Shown here piece after piece: positions 47,901 through 54,858 of a DNA stretch of 64,000 bases. The stretch covers positions 62,001-126,000 of the forward strand of contig NZ_BCSM01000006.1 of NCBI RefSeq assembly GCF_001570865.1, written 5' to 3'. The DNA comes from Rothia kristinae NBRC 15354 (GTDB taxonomy: Bacteria > Actinomycetota > Actinomycetes > Actinomycetales > Micrococcaceae). The position numbers and the translations under genes were made by a program. Below the pieces are notes generated by a model. That model was given only the letters and a program-made list of their open reading frames with translations. It did not search any database and had not been told where the DNA came from. Position 1 is the stretch's first letter; the number at the start of each line of letters is the position of its first letter.

Positions 47901-48936
47901 GCAGCAGCACCAGCAGCCCGGTGTCCAGCCCCAGGCTCCCGTTGACCAGGCGCACCCCGATGGTCACGGCCACCACCGCCACGGACAGCGTGGTGATCAG
48001 CTCCAGGGCCAGGGAGGAGAGGAAGGCCGAGCGCAGGGTGGTCATGGTGGTGCGCCGGTAACGCTCCCCCAGCTCGGCCAGAGCGCGCCGCTGCGCCCGA
48101 TCCCGGTTCAGCCCCACCAGCACGGGCAGGCCCCGGGCCAGCTCCGCCAGGTGCGAGGACAGCCGCAGCAGCCCGGCCTGGGCGGTGCGGGTGTCCCGCT
48201 GGGTGGTCTTGCCGATCAGCACCATGAACACCGGCACCAGCGGCAGGGTCAGCACCAGCACGAGCGCGCTGATCGGATCGACCAGCGCCACCACGCCCAG
48301 CAGGATCACGGGGACGACGCCGGTGGCCACCAGGGCGGTCACGGACCGGGTGTAGTAGTCGTCCAGGGCGTCCAGTCCCCGGGTGATCAGCACGGCCGCC
48401 CCGCCCGCGCCGAGGTGCCCGCCGAGCAGCTCGCGGCGCAGCAGCCGCTCGCGCAGCTCGGTCTGGGCGCCGCGGGCCGCGCGCCGGGCGGCAACACCCA
48501 GCAGCCAGTCACCCGCCGCCCGCAGCGCCAGGCCGCCGACCGCGATCGCCAGGGCCGCGCTCAGACGCTGCGCGGGGAATCCGCCGGGCGTCCAGGACCC
48601 GCCGAGCCCGGGCAGCAGGGCGTCATCGCGCAGGACCTGTGTGCCGATGTACTCGGGCAGGGGCCCGGCGGCGCCGGGATCCGACAGGCCGGCCAGCCCC
48701 GCCTGGGCCAGTCCGGTCAGCAGCACGGCCAGGCCCAGGCTGAACAGCACCGTGCCGACCGCGCGCATCGCCTGCAGGAGCCCCAGTGCGGGCAGGGCCC
48801 TGCGAGCGTTCGGCCCCAGCGGGGGCCGCGCGGACGACCCACCCCGGGACTCGGTCTCGGAGGGCGCACCGGGGGCGGCCTCGGTGGCGAGGTGGGGATC
48901 GGCGCCGGGGTCGACGCCGGGGCGGGCCGGGCTCAT
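44929..48936 (-). CDS. cydDC: Fused CydDC thiol ABC exporter
   Basis: A 1335-residue fusion of both half-transporters that export cysteine/glutathione-type thiols needed for cytochrome bd assembly. Half 1 has membrane helices at about 55-350, Walker A GPSGAGKTT (445-453), signature LSAGQQRRLALARAL (554-568) and Walker B LVLVDEPTAHLD (615-626). Between signature and Walker B is a Gly/Asp/Pro insertion of about 40 residues not normal for the family. A charged linker (670-745) leads to half 2, with GPSGSGKSTALAVLLG, LSGGQRQRLAVARAL and LLYLDEPTAHLDE. The start lies seven bases after the cydB stop. Confidence 0.92.
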   Translation of the reverse strand: MSPARPGVDPGADPHLATEAAPGAPSETESRGGSSARPPLGPNARRALPALGLLQAMRAVGTVLFSLGLAVLLTGLAQAGLAGLSDPGAAGPLPEYIGTQVLRDDALLPGLGGSWTPGGFPAQRLSAALAIAVGGLALRAAGDWLLGVAARRAARGAQTELRERLLRRELLGGHLGAGGAAVLITRGLDALDDYYTRSVTALVATGVVPVILLGVVALVDPISALVLVLTLPLVPVFMVLIGKTTQRDTRTAQAGLLRLSSHLAELARGLPVLVGLNRDRAQRRALAELGERYRRTTMTTLRSAFLSSLALELITTLSVAVVAVTIGVRLVNGSLGLDTGLLVLLLAPECFQPLRDVGTAYHQSQDGVAALRRAEEILREDPAATGQEEPGDAADAAPGDAPGAAAGRPVLAVEGLSVTYPGRTEPAVHDVEMTARSGEITALVGPSGAGKTTLLRAAAGLLPAGSAVTGSVRVCGPVAWAGQDPRFLAETAAAETALYAEPSRAGQWLAAGEGIGSLPGEKDRDRGALAVPGVRAALERLGLLGLARVAPAALSAGQQRRLALARALAPLLARRADPASGAHGVSIDGPGADGTGTEGPVIDAPGASGPDAHGLVLVDEPTAHLDPAAAARVLDSLRALAAAGAAVVVVTHSPRVRAVADRVLRVDARGALGPDPAPEPAPDAADPARQGRTDEERAPREAGAPDAVAGPATAGPTAAADGSRPRVREVLGILRRVTGLRARALLGALTLNTLAVLAGAALTALSGWLIVRAAQQPGLMYLLVAITGVRFFGLARAGFRYAERLRTHDLALRAADALRLRTWSATGATALGLRSLLRGREFLRRLIADVEDLRDALPRVLLPAATAVPVLAVAVIATPVCLPSAAWLMAGACVLGLIVIPGLALRADAAGEGTQREVRARALGLAAGVLENREDLRGNGVVEPVLAVFRSADAAAHAAARRAAWATGLGSGGQVLVWWGTALGTAALAWPAVSSGAVSAPVAAIPVLLATALVEPMTAATEAIRAWPAFARLTRRVGSQAQEGTPSEVGDRTEDAVRAGAQDRAPAAPQGRDRAERDDVEPAGLVLREVAARWPGMDRPAVRGLTGTAARGRWWGITGPSGSGKSTALAVLLGFLPRESGSIRALDPAVSAPADPASSAAGPELGPSRLRGLAAWCPQDAYVFDSTVRGNLSLARDREHAPTDDQLFAALERAGLAQDVAALLQGLDTRVGPAGGLLSGGQRQRLAVARALLTEAPLLYLDEPTAHLDEPTARAMMARLAAGLSPGPGENDATAPGVIVISHRPADLAHCRSVLRLAPGTADAREPHPVPGEAS

Positions 48937-48943
48937 CAGCGGC

Positions 48944-50011
48944 TCAGGCGGTGCGGGTCGGGTGCTCGGCCAGCTCCCGCACGTCGTGGGCGTCCGGGAT
49001 GTGCTCGGTGCGCAGGCGCTTGCGGAACACCCAGTAGGACCAGCCCTGGTACAGGAACAGCACGGGCAGGCCGAAGCAGCCCACGATGGTCATGATCTTC
49101 AGGGTGTACTGGGAGGAGGCGGCGCTGGTCACGGTCAGATCCGCTCCTCCGGCCAGGGTCGTGGGCAGCACCACGGGGAACACGGCCAGGAAGACGGCCG
49201 CCGCCCCGGCGATGAGGAACACGGCGCTGCCGGCGAAGCTCGCCCCGTCGCGCCCGGCGCGGGCGAAGGCCCAGGACAGCACGGCCCCGAGCACGGCCAG
49301 TCCGGTCAGCGCCCAAGTCGGGCCGACGCCGTCGCGCACCTGCACCAGCAGGACCCACCCGGCCAGGGGCAGCAGGCCCACCGGCAGCAGGCGCACCAGG
49401 GCCCGCTGGGCCCGCTCCTGCACCGGCCCGGAGGTCTTCAGGGCCAGGAACGCCAGCCCGTGGACCAGGGCGAAGCCGAGGAAGCCGAGGCCGCCGAGCA
49501 CCGCGGGCCAGGTCAGCCACGCGAAGGCCCCGCCGATCCGGTCCCCGTTCGCATCCAGCGGCAGGCCGGTGGTGGTCAGGGCCAGGGCCGCGCCGATGAG
49601 GAAGGCGATCGCCCCGGAGGAGACCGCCAGGATCCCGTTCCAGGTGCGCGCCCACCGGGCGGAGGAGCCCTTGCCCCGGTATTCGATGGACACGGCCCGC
49701 AGGATCAGCGCCAGCAGCAGCAGGGTCAGCGGCAGGTACAGGGCGGAGAACAGGGCGCCGTACCAGAACGGGAAGGCGGCGAAGGTCGCGGCACCGGCGG
49801 TGACCAGCCAGACCTCGTTGCCGTCCCAGACCGGTCCGATGGTGTTCAGCAGCAGCCGCCGCTCCTTCTCGTCCCGGGCGAAGATGCGGCCCATGAGCAT
49901 CCCGACGCCGAGGTCGAAGCCGTCCAGCACCAGGTAGCCGGTCCAGAACAGGCCGATCACCAGGAACCAGGCGGTGTTCAGCGCGGGTTCGTTCGCGAGG
50001 GTCTCGATCAT
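48944..50011 (-). CDS. cydB: Cytochrome bd oxidase subunit II
   Basis: A 355-residue membrane protein with about nine helices. It has GYLVLDGFDLGVGML early and GPVWDGNEVWLVTAGAATFA, the family hallmark, then ending in YWVFRKRLR. It stabilises the heme sites of CydA. The ATG at 50011 lies nine bases after the cydA stop, and the cydDC gene follows directly, giving a cydA-B-DC operon. A short C-terminal tail after the last helix is hydrophilic. Confidence 0.96.
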   Translation of the reverse strand: MIETLANEPALNTAWFLVIGLFWTGYLVLDGFDLGVGMLMGRIFARDEKERRLLLNTIGPVWDGNEVWLVTAGAATFAAFPFWYGALFSALYLPLTLLLLALILRAVSIEYRGKGSSARWARTWNGILAVSSGAIAFLIGAALALTTTGLPLDANGDRIGGAFAWLTWPAVLGGLGFLGFALVHGLAFLALKTSGPVQERAQRALVRLLPVGLLPLAGWVLLVQVRDGVGPTWALTGLAVLGAVLSWAFARAGRDGASFAGSAVFLIAGAAAVFLAVFPVVLPTTLAGGADLTVTSAASSQYTLKIMTIVGCFGLPVLFLYQGWSYWVFRKRLRTEHIPDAHDVRELAEHPTRTA

Positions 50012-50020
50012 CGGGTGCTC

Positions 50021-51607
50021 CTAGTAGGCGAAGGCCAGGACGTCGTCGGAGCGTCGGCCGGCAGGCGCGTCCGCGTCGTCGTCATCGTGCTCGGGGTCCC
50101 GCACCAGCTCCGGCATGGCCGCCACGACGCCGGTGCGCACGTACTTGGCCAGCAGCCAGACCTCCACGATCATCAGCACCAGGTAGACCAGGCACAGGCA
50201 GATCAGGGAGGTCAGCAGCTCGCCGGGGGTGATCGTCGGGGAGACGGCGGCCTCGGTGAACATGTGGATGCGCTGGCTGGCCGGCAGATCCGGGTTGGGG
50301 GCGACGACGAAGGGCTGGCGGCCCATCTCCGTGAACACCCACCCGGTGACGTTGGCGCCGAAGGGCGCGAGGATCCCGAACACGGCCAGGCGCATCAGCC
50401 ACCGGGATTCCGGCACGGTGCCCTTGCGGGTCAGCCACCAGGCCAGGGCGCAGGCCAGCGCGGCCAGGCCGCCGAAGGTGATCATGATCCGGAAGCCCCA
50501 GTAGGTGACGATCATCAGCGGGACGTAGTTGATCTCCTGCCCGGCCCGGTCCCCGTACTTGGCGTCCTGGGCGAGGTTGGTGCCGTACTCCTTCTCGTAC
50601 TGGGGCACCAGGGTGTTGATCCCGGCGACGTCGGTGTGGAAGTTGTTGTGGGCGAGGAAGGACAGCAGCCCGGGGATCTCGATGACGGTGTGCACGTTGT
50701 TGCAGTCCCGCGCCCCGGGGTTGGAGAAGGTGAACACGGAGAACGCGGTGCCGTCGTGGCAGGCGGCCTCGGCGGAGGCCATCTTCAGCGGCTGCTGGTG
50801 GATCATCAGCTGGGCCTGCACGTGCCCGGAGAAGGCGGTGCCGAGGAAGCCGACGATGCCGATCAGGCAGCCGATGCGCAGGGAGCGCCACCAGACCCGG
50901 TAGTCGGTGCGGTCCCGGGCGCCGGTGGGCTCCTCGCCCACGACCACCCGGCCCTGCGCATCCACGGTGTCGATGCCGGCCCGGCGGCGCTGCCACAGCT
51001 TGTACCAGGCGATGCCCAGCAGGAAGGATCCGGCCACCGCGATCGAGCCGAACAGGGTGTGGATGATCGCGACGATCGCGGTGTTGTTGGTCAGCACCGC
51101 GGCGATGTCGTCGAGCACCGGGCGCCCGTCGACGATCTCGTAGCCCACCGGGTGCTGCATCCAGGAGTTGGCGACGATGATGAAGTACGCGGACAGCAGG
51201 GAGGCGACCACCGCGCAGCACAGGCACGCGGCGTGCACCCAGGGCTTCAGCCGATCCCAGCCGAAGATCCACAGGCCCAGGAACGTGGATTCGACGAAGA
51301 AGGCCAGCAGGGACTCCATGGCCAGCGGCGCGCCGAAGACGTCGCCGACGAAGCGGGAGTACTCGGACCAGGCCATCCCGAACTGGAACTCCTGGACCAG
51401 CCCGGTGGCCACACCCATGATGAAGTTGATGAGGAAGAGCTTGCCCCAGAACTTGGTCATCCTCAGGTACTCGGGTCTGCGGGTGCGCACCCAGGCGATG
51501 TTGAGGGTGGCCACGACGGTGCCGAGGCCGATGGTCAGGGGGACCATCATGAAGTGGTACACGGTGGTGATGCCGAACTGCCACCGTGCGATGTCGACGA
51601 TGTCCAC
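50021..51607 (-). CDS. cydA: Cytochrome bd oxidase subunit I
   Basis: A 528-residue quinol oxidase subunit holding hemes b558, b595 and d. The start region RWQFGITTVYHFMMVPLTIG carries the conserved His of the b595/d site, followed by ESTFLGLWIFGWDRL and the Q-loop region (PGARDCNNVHTVIEIPGLLS). GRQPFVV replaces the usual GRQPW. It uses menaquinol with high oxygen affinity, supporting growth at low oxygen. GTG at 51607 follows GAGGAG. The 290 bp upstream hold no gene; a TACGGT hexamer at about 51710 is a possible -10 and no Rex-type site was seen. Confidence 0.96.
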   Translation of the reverse strand: MDIVDIARWQFGITTVYHFMMVPLTIGLGTVVATLNIAWVRTRRPEYLRMTKFWGKLFLINFIMGVATGLVQEFQFGMAWSEYSRFVGDVFGAPLAMESLLAFFVESTFLGLWIFGWDRLKPWVHAACLCCAVVASLLSAYFIIVANSWMQHPVGYEIVDGRPVLDDIAAVLTNNTAIVAIIHTLFGSIAVAGSFLLGIAWYKLWQRRRAGIDTVDAQGRVVVGEEPTGARDRTDYRVWWRSLRIGCLIGIVGFLGTAFSGHVQAQLMIHQQPLKMASAEAACHDGTAFSVFTFSNPGARDCNNVHTVIEIPGLLSFLAHNNFHTDVAGINTLVPQYEKEYGTNLAQDAKYGDRAGQEINYVPLMIVTYWGFRIMITFGGLAALACALAWWLTRKGTVPESRWLMRLAVFGILAPFGANVTGWVFTEMGRQPFVVAPNPDLPASQRIHMFTEAAVSPTITPGELLTSLICLCLVYLVLMIVEVWLLAKYVRTGVVAAMPELVRDPEHDDDDADAPAGRRSDDVLAFAY

Positions 51608-51841
51608 GCTGCTCCTCGAGGGATCGTGATGAGGATGATGCGCGGCGCTCCCGTGGCATCGCGCCGCCCGTCGGGAGGCGGTTGCGGGCGCGGGCGCGCC
51701 GATGGGCCAGACCGTAGCACCGCCTCCTGGGATCCAGCCTGGGTGACCGGGGGCGCACCGCGGGATCCTGCGGCAGCCGGGCCGCCGAGGGCTGCGGGGT
51801 GTGGCGCAGCGATCAGGGGTGATTCCGGCCGCACGCCCCGC

Positions 51842-51860
51842 CCCCGTCCGACAGACGGGG
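51842..51860 (-). terminator. Small hairpin after mdh
   Basis: A 7-bp stem CCCCGTC/GACGGGG with a 5-base loop lies 38 bp past the mdh stop, upstream of cydA. It is GC-rich with no U tract. Confidence 0.45.
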
Positions 51861-51897
51861 TCCGGGCGCGGATCGACGCGACCGCCCGACGTCGGGT

Positions 51898-52944
51898 TCA
51901 GCAGGTGCGGGGACCCAGCAGACCGAGGTCCTGCACCGCCTGGCGCTCGGCGCGCAGCTCCCGCACCGAGGCCTCCAGCCGGGTGGTGATGTCCTCGGAC
52001 ATCTCCAGGTCCGGCACGACCCGCCAGCCGCCGGCGGAGCAGATGACGGGGGCGGAGGAGATGACCCCGGGCTCGACGCCGTAGGAGCCGTCGCTGGGCA
52101 CGCACATGGAGGTCCAGGTGCCCTCCGGGGTGCCGTGCACCCAGTCGCGCACGTGGCGCAGCGTCGCGTGGGCCGCGGAGGCCACCGACGAGCCGCCGCG
52201 CGCGGCGATGATCGCGTGTCCGCGCATGGCCACGGTGGGCATGAAGGTCTCGGTGATCCACTCCTGTCCCAGGCCCCGCTCGGTGAGCACCTCGCGGGCA
52301 CCGCGTCCGCCGATGCGGGCGTGGTCCAGGTCCGGGACCTGGGTTCCGGAGTGGTTGCCCCAGATGATCACCCGGGAGACGTCCCGCACGGGCGCCCCGG
52401 CGGCCTCGGCCAGCTGGGCCTCGGCCCGCAGGTGGTCCAGGCGGGACAGGGCGGTGAAGCGCCCCAGGGGCACGTCCGGGGCGTGGCTGGCGGCGATCAG
52501 GGCGTTGGTGTTGGCCGGGTTGCCGACGACGGCCACCCGCACGTCCTCGGCCGCGGCGGCGTTGATGGCCCGACCCTGCTCGGCGAAGATCGCGGCGTTG
52601 AAGGAGAGCAGGTCCCCGCGGTCCATGCCGGGTCGGCGCGGGGCGGAGCCGATGAGCAGGGCGAGGTTCGCCCCGTCGAAGGCGACCTCGGGATCGTCGG
52701 TGATCTCCACGGAGTCCAGCAGGCCGAAGGCGCAGTCCGCAAGCTCCATGGCGGTGCCTTCGGCGGCGGGCAGGGCCGCGGGGATCTCCAGCAGCTTCAG
52801 GCGCACCGGCTGATCCGGACCGAGCATCTCACCGGCGGCGATGCGGAAGAGGATGGCGTAGCCGATCTGCCCGGCGGCCCCGGTCACGGTGACGGTCACG
52901 GGGTCCCGGCGCAGTCGGGCGGTGGTCGTGGTGCTGGTCTGCAT
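51898..52944 (-). CDS. mdh: Malate dehydrogenase
   Basis: A 348-residue NAD-dependent TCA enzyme converting malate and oxaloacetate. It has the Rossmann loop [37 protein letters not shown] with substrate-binding arginines, [13 protein letters not shown], and [13 protein letters not shown] with the catalytic His. The length and the GAAGQIGY loop are those of the cytosolic/actinobacterial class. The ATG at 52944 is only seven bases from a TAGCCT -10, so the mRNA is probably leaderless. It lies downstream of lctP on the same strand, beyond a strong hairpin. Confidence 0.96.
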   Translation of the reverse strand: MQTSTTTTARLRRDPVTVTVTGAAGQIGYAILFRIAAGEMLGPDQPVRLKLLEIPAALPAAEGTAMELADCAFGLLDSVEITDDPEVAFDGANLALLIGSAPRRPGMDRGDLLSFNAAIFAEQGRAINAAAAEDVRVAVVGNPANTNALIAASHAPDVPLGRFTALSRLDHLRAEAQLAEAAGAPVRDVSRVIIWGNHSGTQVPDLDHARIGGRGAREVLTERGLGQEWITETFMPTVAMRGHAIIAARGGSSVASAAHATLRHVRDWVHGTPEGTWTSMCVPSDGSYGVEPGVISSAPVICSAGGWRVVPDLEMSEDITTRLEASVRELRAERQAVQDLGLLGPRTC

Positions 52945-52951
52945 GGTTCCC

Positions 52952-52957
52952 AGGCTA
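52952..52957 (-). promoter_or_regulatory. Leaderless -10 element TAGCCT (mdh)
   Basis: TAGCCT on the minus strand is seven bases from the mdh ATG, with no ribosome site between. It gives mdh its own promoter despite the close upstream lctP gene. Confidence 0.6.
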
Positions 52958-52963
52958 GTGATC

Positions 52964-53006
52964 CGCCCCGTCGGCCCCGCGTGTGTGACGCGGGGCCGAC
53001 GGGGCG
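52964..53006 (-). terminator. 19-bp perfect hairpin between lctP and mdh
   Basis: The arms CGCCCCGTCGGCCCCGCGT and its exact complement flank the loop GTGTG. It sits after the lctP stop and just before the mdh promoter. There is no U tract, but the stem strength argues for termination of lctP transcription, keeping mdh independent. Confidence 0.75.
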
Positions 53007-53049
53007 ACAGGGATGGGCCGGCGACGGCGTCGGGCCGGAGCACCGGGGA

Positions 53050-54681
53050 CTAGAGCACCAGGGACAGGGCCAGCACCCACAGGCAGGCGTAGGCGAGCAG
53101 GCCGAGGCTGTAGGGCAGGGCCAGGCGCATCAGGCGGGACTCCTGCCCGGAGCGGTCCACCGCTGCGGTGGCGATGGCGATGGACTGCGGGGAGACAACC
53201 TTCGCCATCAGCCCGCCGGCGGTGCTGGAGGCCACCAGCAGGGTCTGGTTGACCCCGATCTGCCCGGCGGTCACGGCCTGCAGGCCCGCGAAGAGGGTGT
53301 TGCTGTTGACCACCGAGCCGGTGACGAACACGCCGATCCACCCGATGATCGGGGACAGCAGGGGGAAGACGGAACCGGCCGCGGCCAGAGCGAGGCCGAG
53401 GGTCGAGGACATGCCCGCGAAGCTCATGATGTTCGCCACCGCCATGACGAGGCAGATCATGAGGATCGGGGTGGACAGCTGCCGCCAGGCCCCGGCCAGC
53501 TCCTGACCGGCCTCGCGCCAGCCGATGGCGCGGGTGCTCAGCACGGTGATGATCGCCGCGACAAGGATCGCGGTGCCGCTGGCGGAGAGCAGGTTGAGGT
53601 TCCACACCGCCGTCAGCGGGGCGTCCTGCTCCACGATCGGGGTGGTGCGGGCCACCGCCTGATGCAGGGCGGGCATCTGCAGGGACAGCGAGGTGAAGGA
53701 CAGTGGCCCGCCCGGGGCGGTGAGAGCCTTCACGCCCGGCAGGGACCACAGCAGGATCAGCACGGAGAGGATGTAGAAGGGGCTCCAGGCGGCCAGCACC
53801 TGCCTGCCGGCGGGGCGATCCCCGCCGGTCGCAGCCGCAGGTTCGGGGGCGCCGGGTTCGCGGTAGATCCGCTTCGGCTGCCAGCGGCGCATCGTCACGG
53901 TCAGGGCCACCATCGCGCCCAGCGGCGGGACGATGTCGGCCAGCTCCGGGCCGAGCAGCAGCAGGACCGCGGCCTGCAGCCCGCCGAAGACCAGCCCGGA
54001 GACCAGGGCCACGGGGAAGGTCTCGCGCAGCCCGCGCCAGCCGTCCATGATGGCCATCAGCAGGAAGGGCACGGCGGCGGTGACCAGGATGGTCACCAGC
54101 ACCATCATGGCCGACAGCTCGTGCAGGCCCACCCCGCCCTGCTGGGCCCCGACGATCACGGGGATGCCGATGGCCCCGTAGGAGCCGGCCGCGGCATTGG
54201 CCACGAGCGCCAGCATGGCCGCGCGCAGCGGTTCGAAGCCGAGAGCCACCAGCAGCGCCGCGCAGATCGCGATGGGGATGCCGAAGCCGGCCGCGCCCTC
54301 CAGGAAGCCGCCGAAGCAGTAGGCGATGAGCAGGACCTGCACCCGCTGGTCCGTGGAGATCGCGGCGATCGTGGCCCGGATGGTCTCGAACTTCCCGGCG
54401 CGCACCGCGATGCGGTACAGCCAGACGGCCATCAGCACGATCCAGCCGATGGGCCACAGGCCGTTGAGCACACCGTAGACGGCGGCCGAAGCGGCCGAGG
54501 GCACGGGCAGCCCGAAGACCGCGGTGCCCAGCACGGCGGTGAGCGCCAGGGCGATGATCGCGGCGGTGATGCCCTTGAGTTTGAACAGGGTCAATCCGAG
54601 GAGGAAGACGAGGATGGGCAGGGCCGCGACGAGAGCGGAGAGCCAGAGGGAGCCCAGCGGGTCGTAGTGCTGCAGGAACAT
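53050..54681 (-). CDS. lctP: L-lactate permease
   Basis: A 543-residue LctP-family proton/lactate symporter with about 14 transmembrane helices. It opens MFLQHYDPLGSLWLSALVAA, the standard N-terminus, and has GGFLEGAAGFGIPIAICAAL, WSPFYILSVLILLWSLPGV, and GGLMAKVVSPQSIAIA near the end. The ATG at 54681 is chosen from that N-terminal match; an AAAGG lies 12 bases upstream. Four 10-bp repeats and a TAGACT -10 lie upstream. A lactate dehydrogenase gene is not in view, but mdh and cytochrome bd genes follow. Confidence 0.94.
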   Translation of the reverse strand: MFLQHYDPLGSLWLSALVAALPILVFLLGLTLFKLKGITAAIIALALTAVLGTAVFGLPVPSAASAAVYGVLNGLWPIGWIVLMAVWLYRIAVRAGKFETIRATIAAISTDQRVQVLLIAYCFGGFLEGAAGFGIPIAICAALLVALGFEPLRAAMLALVANAAAGSYGAIGIPVIVGAQQGGVGLHELSAMMVLVTILVTAAVPFLLMAIMDGWRGLRETFPVALVSGLVFGGLQAAVLLLLGPELADIVPPLGAMVALTVTMRRWQPKRIYREPGAPEPAAATGGDRPAGRQVLAAWSPFYILSVLILLWSLPGVKALTAPGGPLSFTSLSLQMPALHQAVARTTPIVEQDAPLTAVWNLNLLSASGTAILVAAIITVLSTRAIGWREAGQELAGAWRQLSTPILMICLVMAVANIMSFAGMSSTLGLALAAAGSVFPLLSPIIGWIGVFVTGSVVNSNTLFAGLQAVTAGQIGVNQTLLVASSTAGGLMAKVVSPQSIAIATAAVDRSGQESRLMRLALPYSLGLLAYACLWVLALSLVL

Positions 54682-54764
54682 GTCCGGTGCGAGCCTTTCG
54701 TGTTCTCGGAAGGCCCCGTCCGTGAGCGCCATCGTCCACGCGTGCCGGGGATCCTCCGGACCCG

Positions 54765-54770
54765 AGTCTA
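54765..54770 (-). promoter_or_regulatory. Candidate -10 of lctP (TAGACT)
   Basis: TAGACT on the minus strand lies 83 bp upstream of the lctP ATG. Its -35 region is poor and overlaps the 10-bp repeats, as expected of an activator-dependent promoter. Confidence 0.5.
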
Positions 54771-54778
54771 CCCAGCAG

Positions 54779-54818
54779 AACACTCACGAACCCACATAAA
54801 CCCACACGAACGCAGTAT
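54779..54818 (-). repeat. Four tandem 10-bp repeats upstream of lctP
   Basis: Units on the plus strand are AACACTCACG, AACCCACATA, AACCCACACG and AACGCAGTAT. AAC recurs every 10 bp, one helical turn, so a protein could bind the same face repeatedly. The block is AT-richer than the surroundings and directly abuts the lctP promoter. Confidence 0.65.
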
Positions 54819-54858
54819 GTGACGGCGTGACCTTCGTCAAGCCGCACGACCCGCCGGC

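Noticed and set aside
44953-49095. A very long plus-strand open frame opposite cydDC (over 1300 codons)
   Set aside because: It is Gln/Gly/His-rich with no domain, lies antisense to a well-supported cydDC, and arises because stop codons are rare at this GC content. The same applies to other long antisense frames opposite acn, parC, parE and lctP.
51608-51897. Search for a Rex/redox operator upstream of cydA
   Set aside because: No TTGTGA-type inverted repeat was found; only a weak -10 and GC-rich filler.
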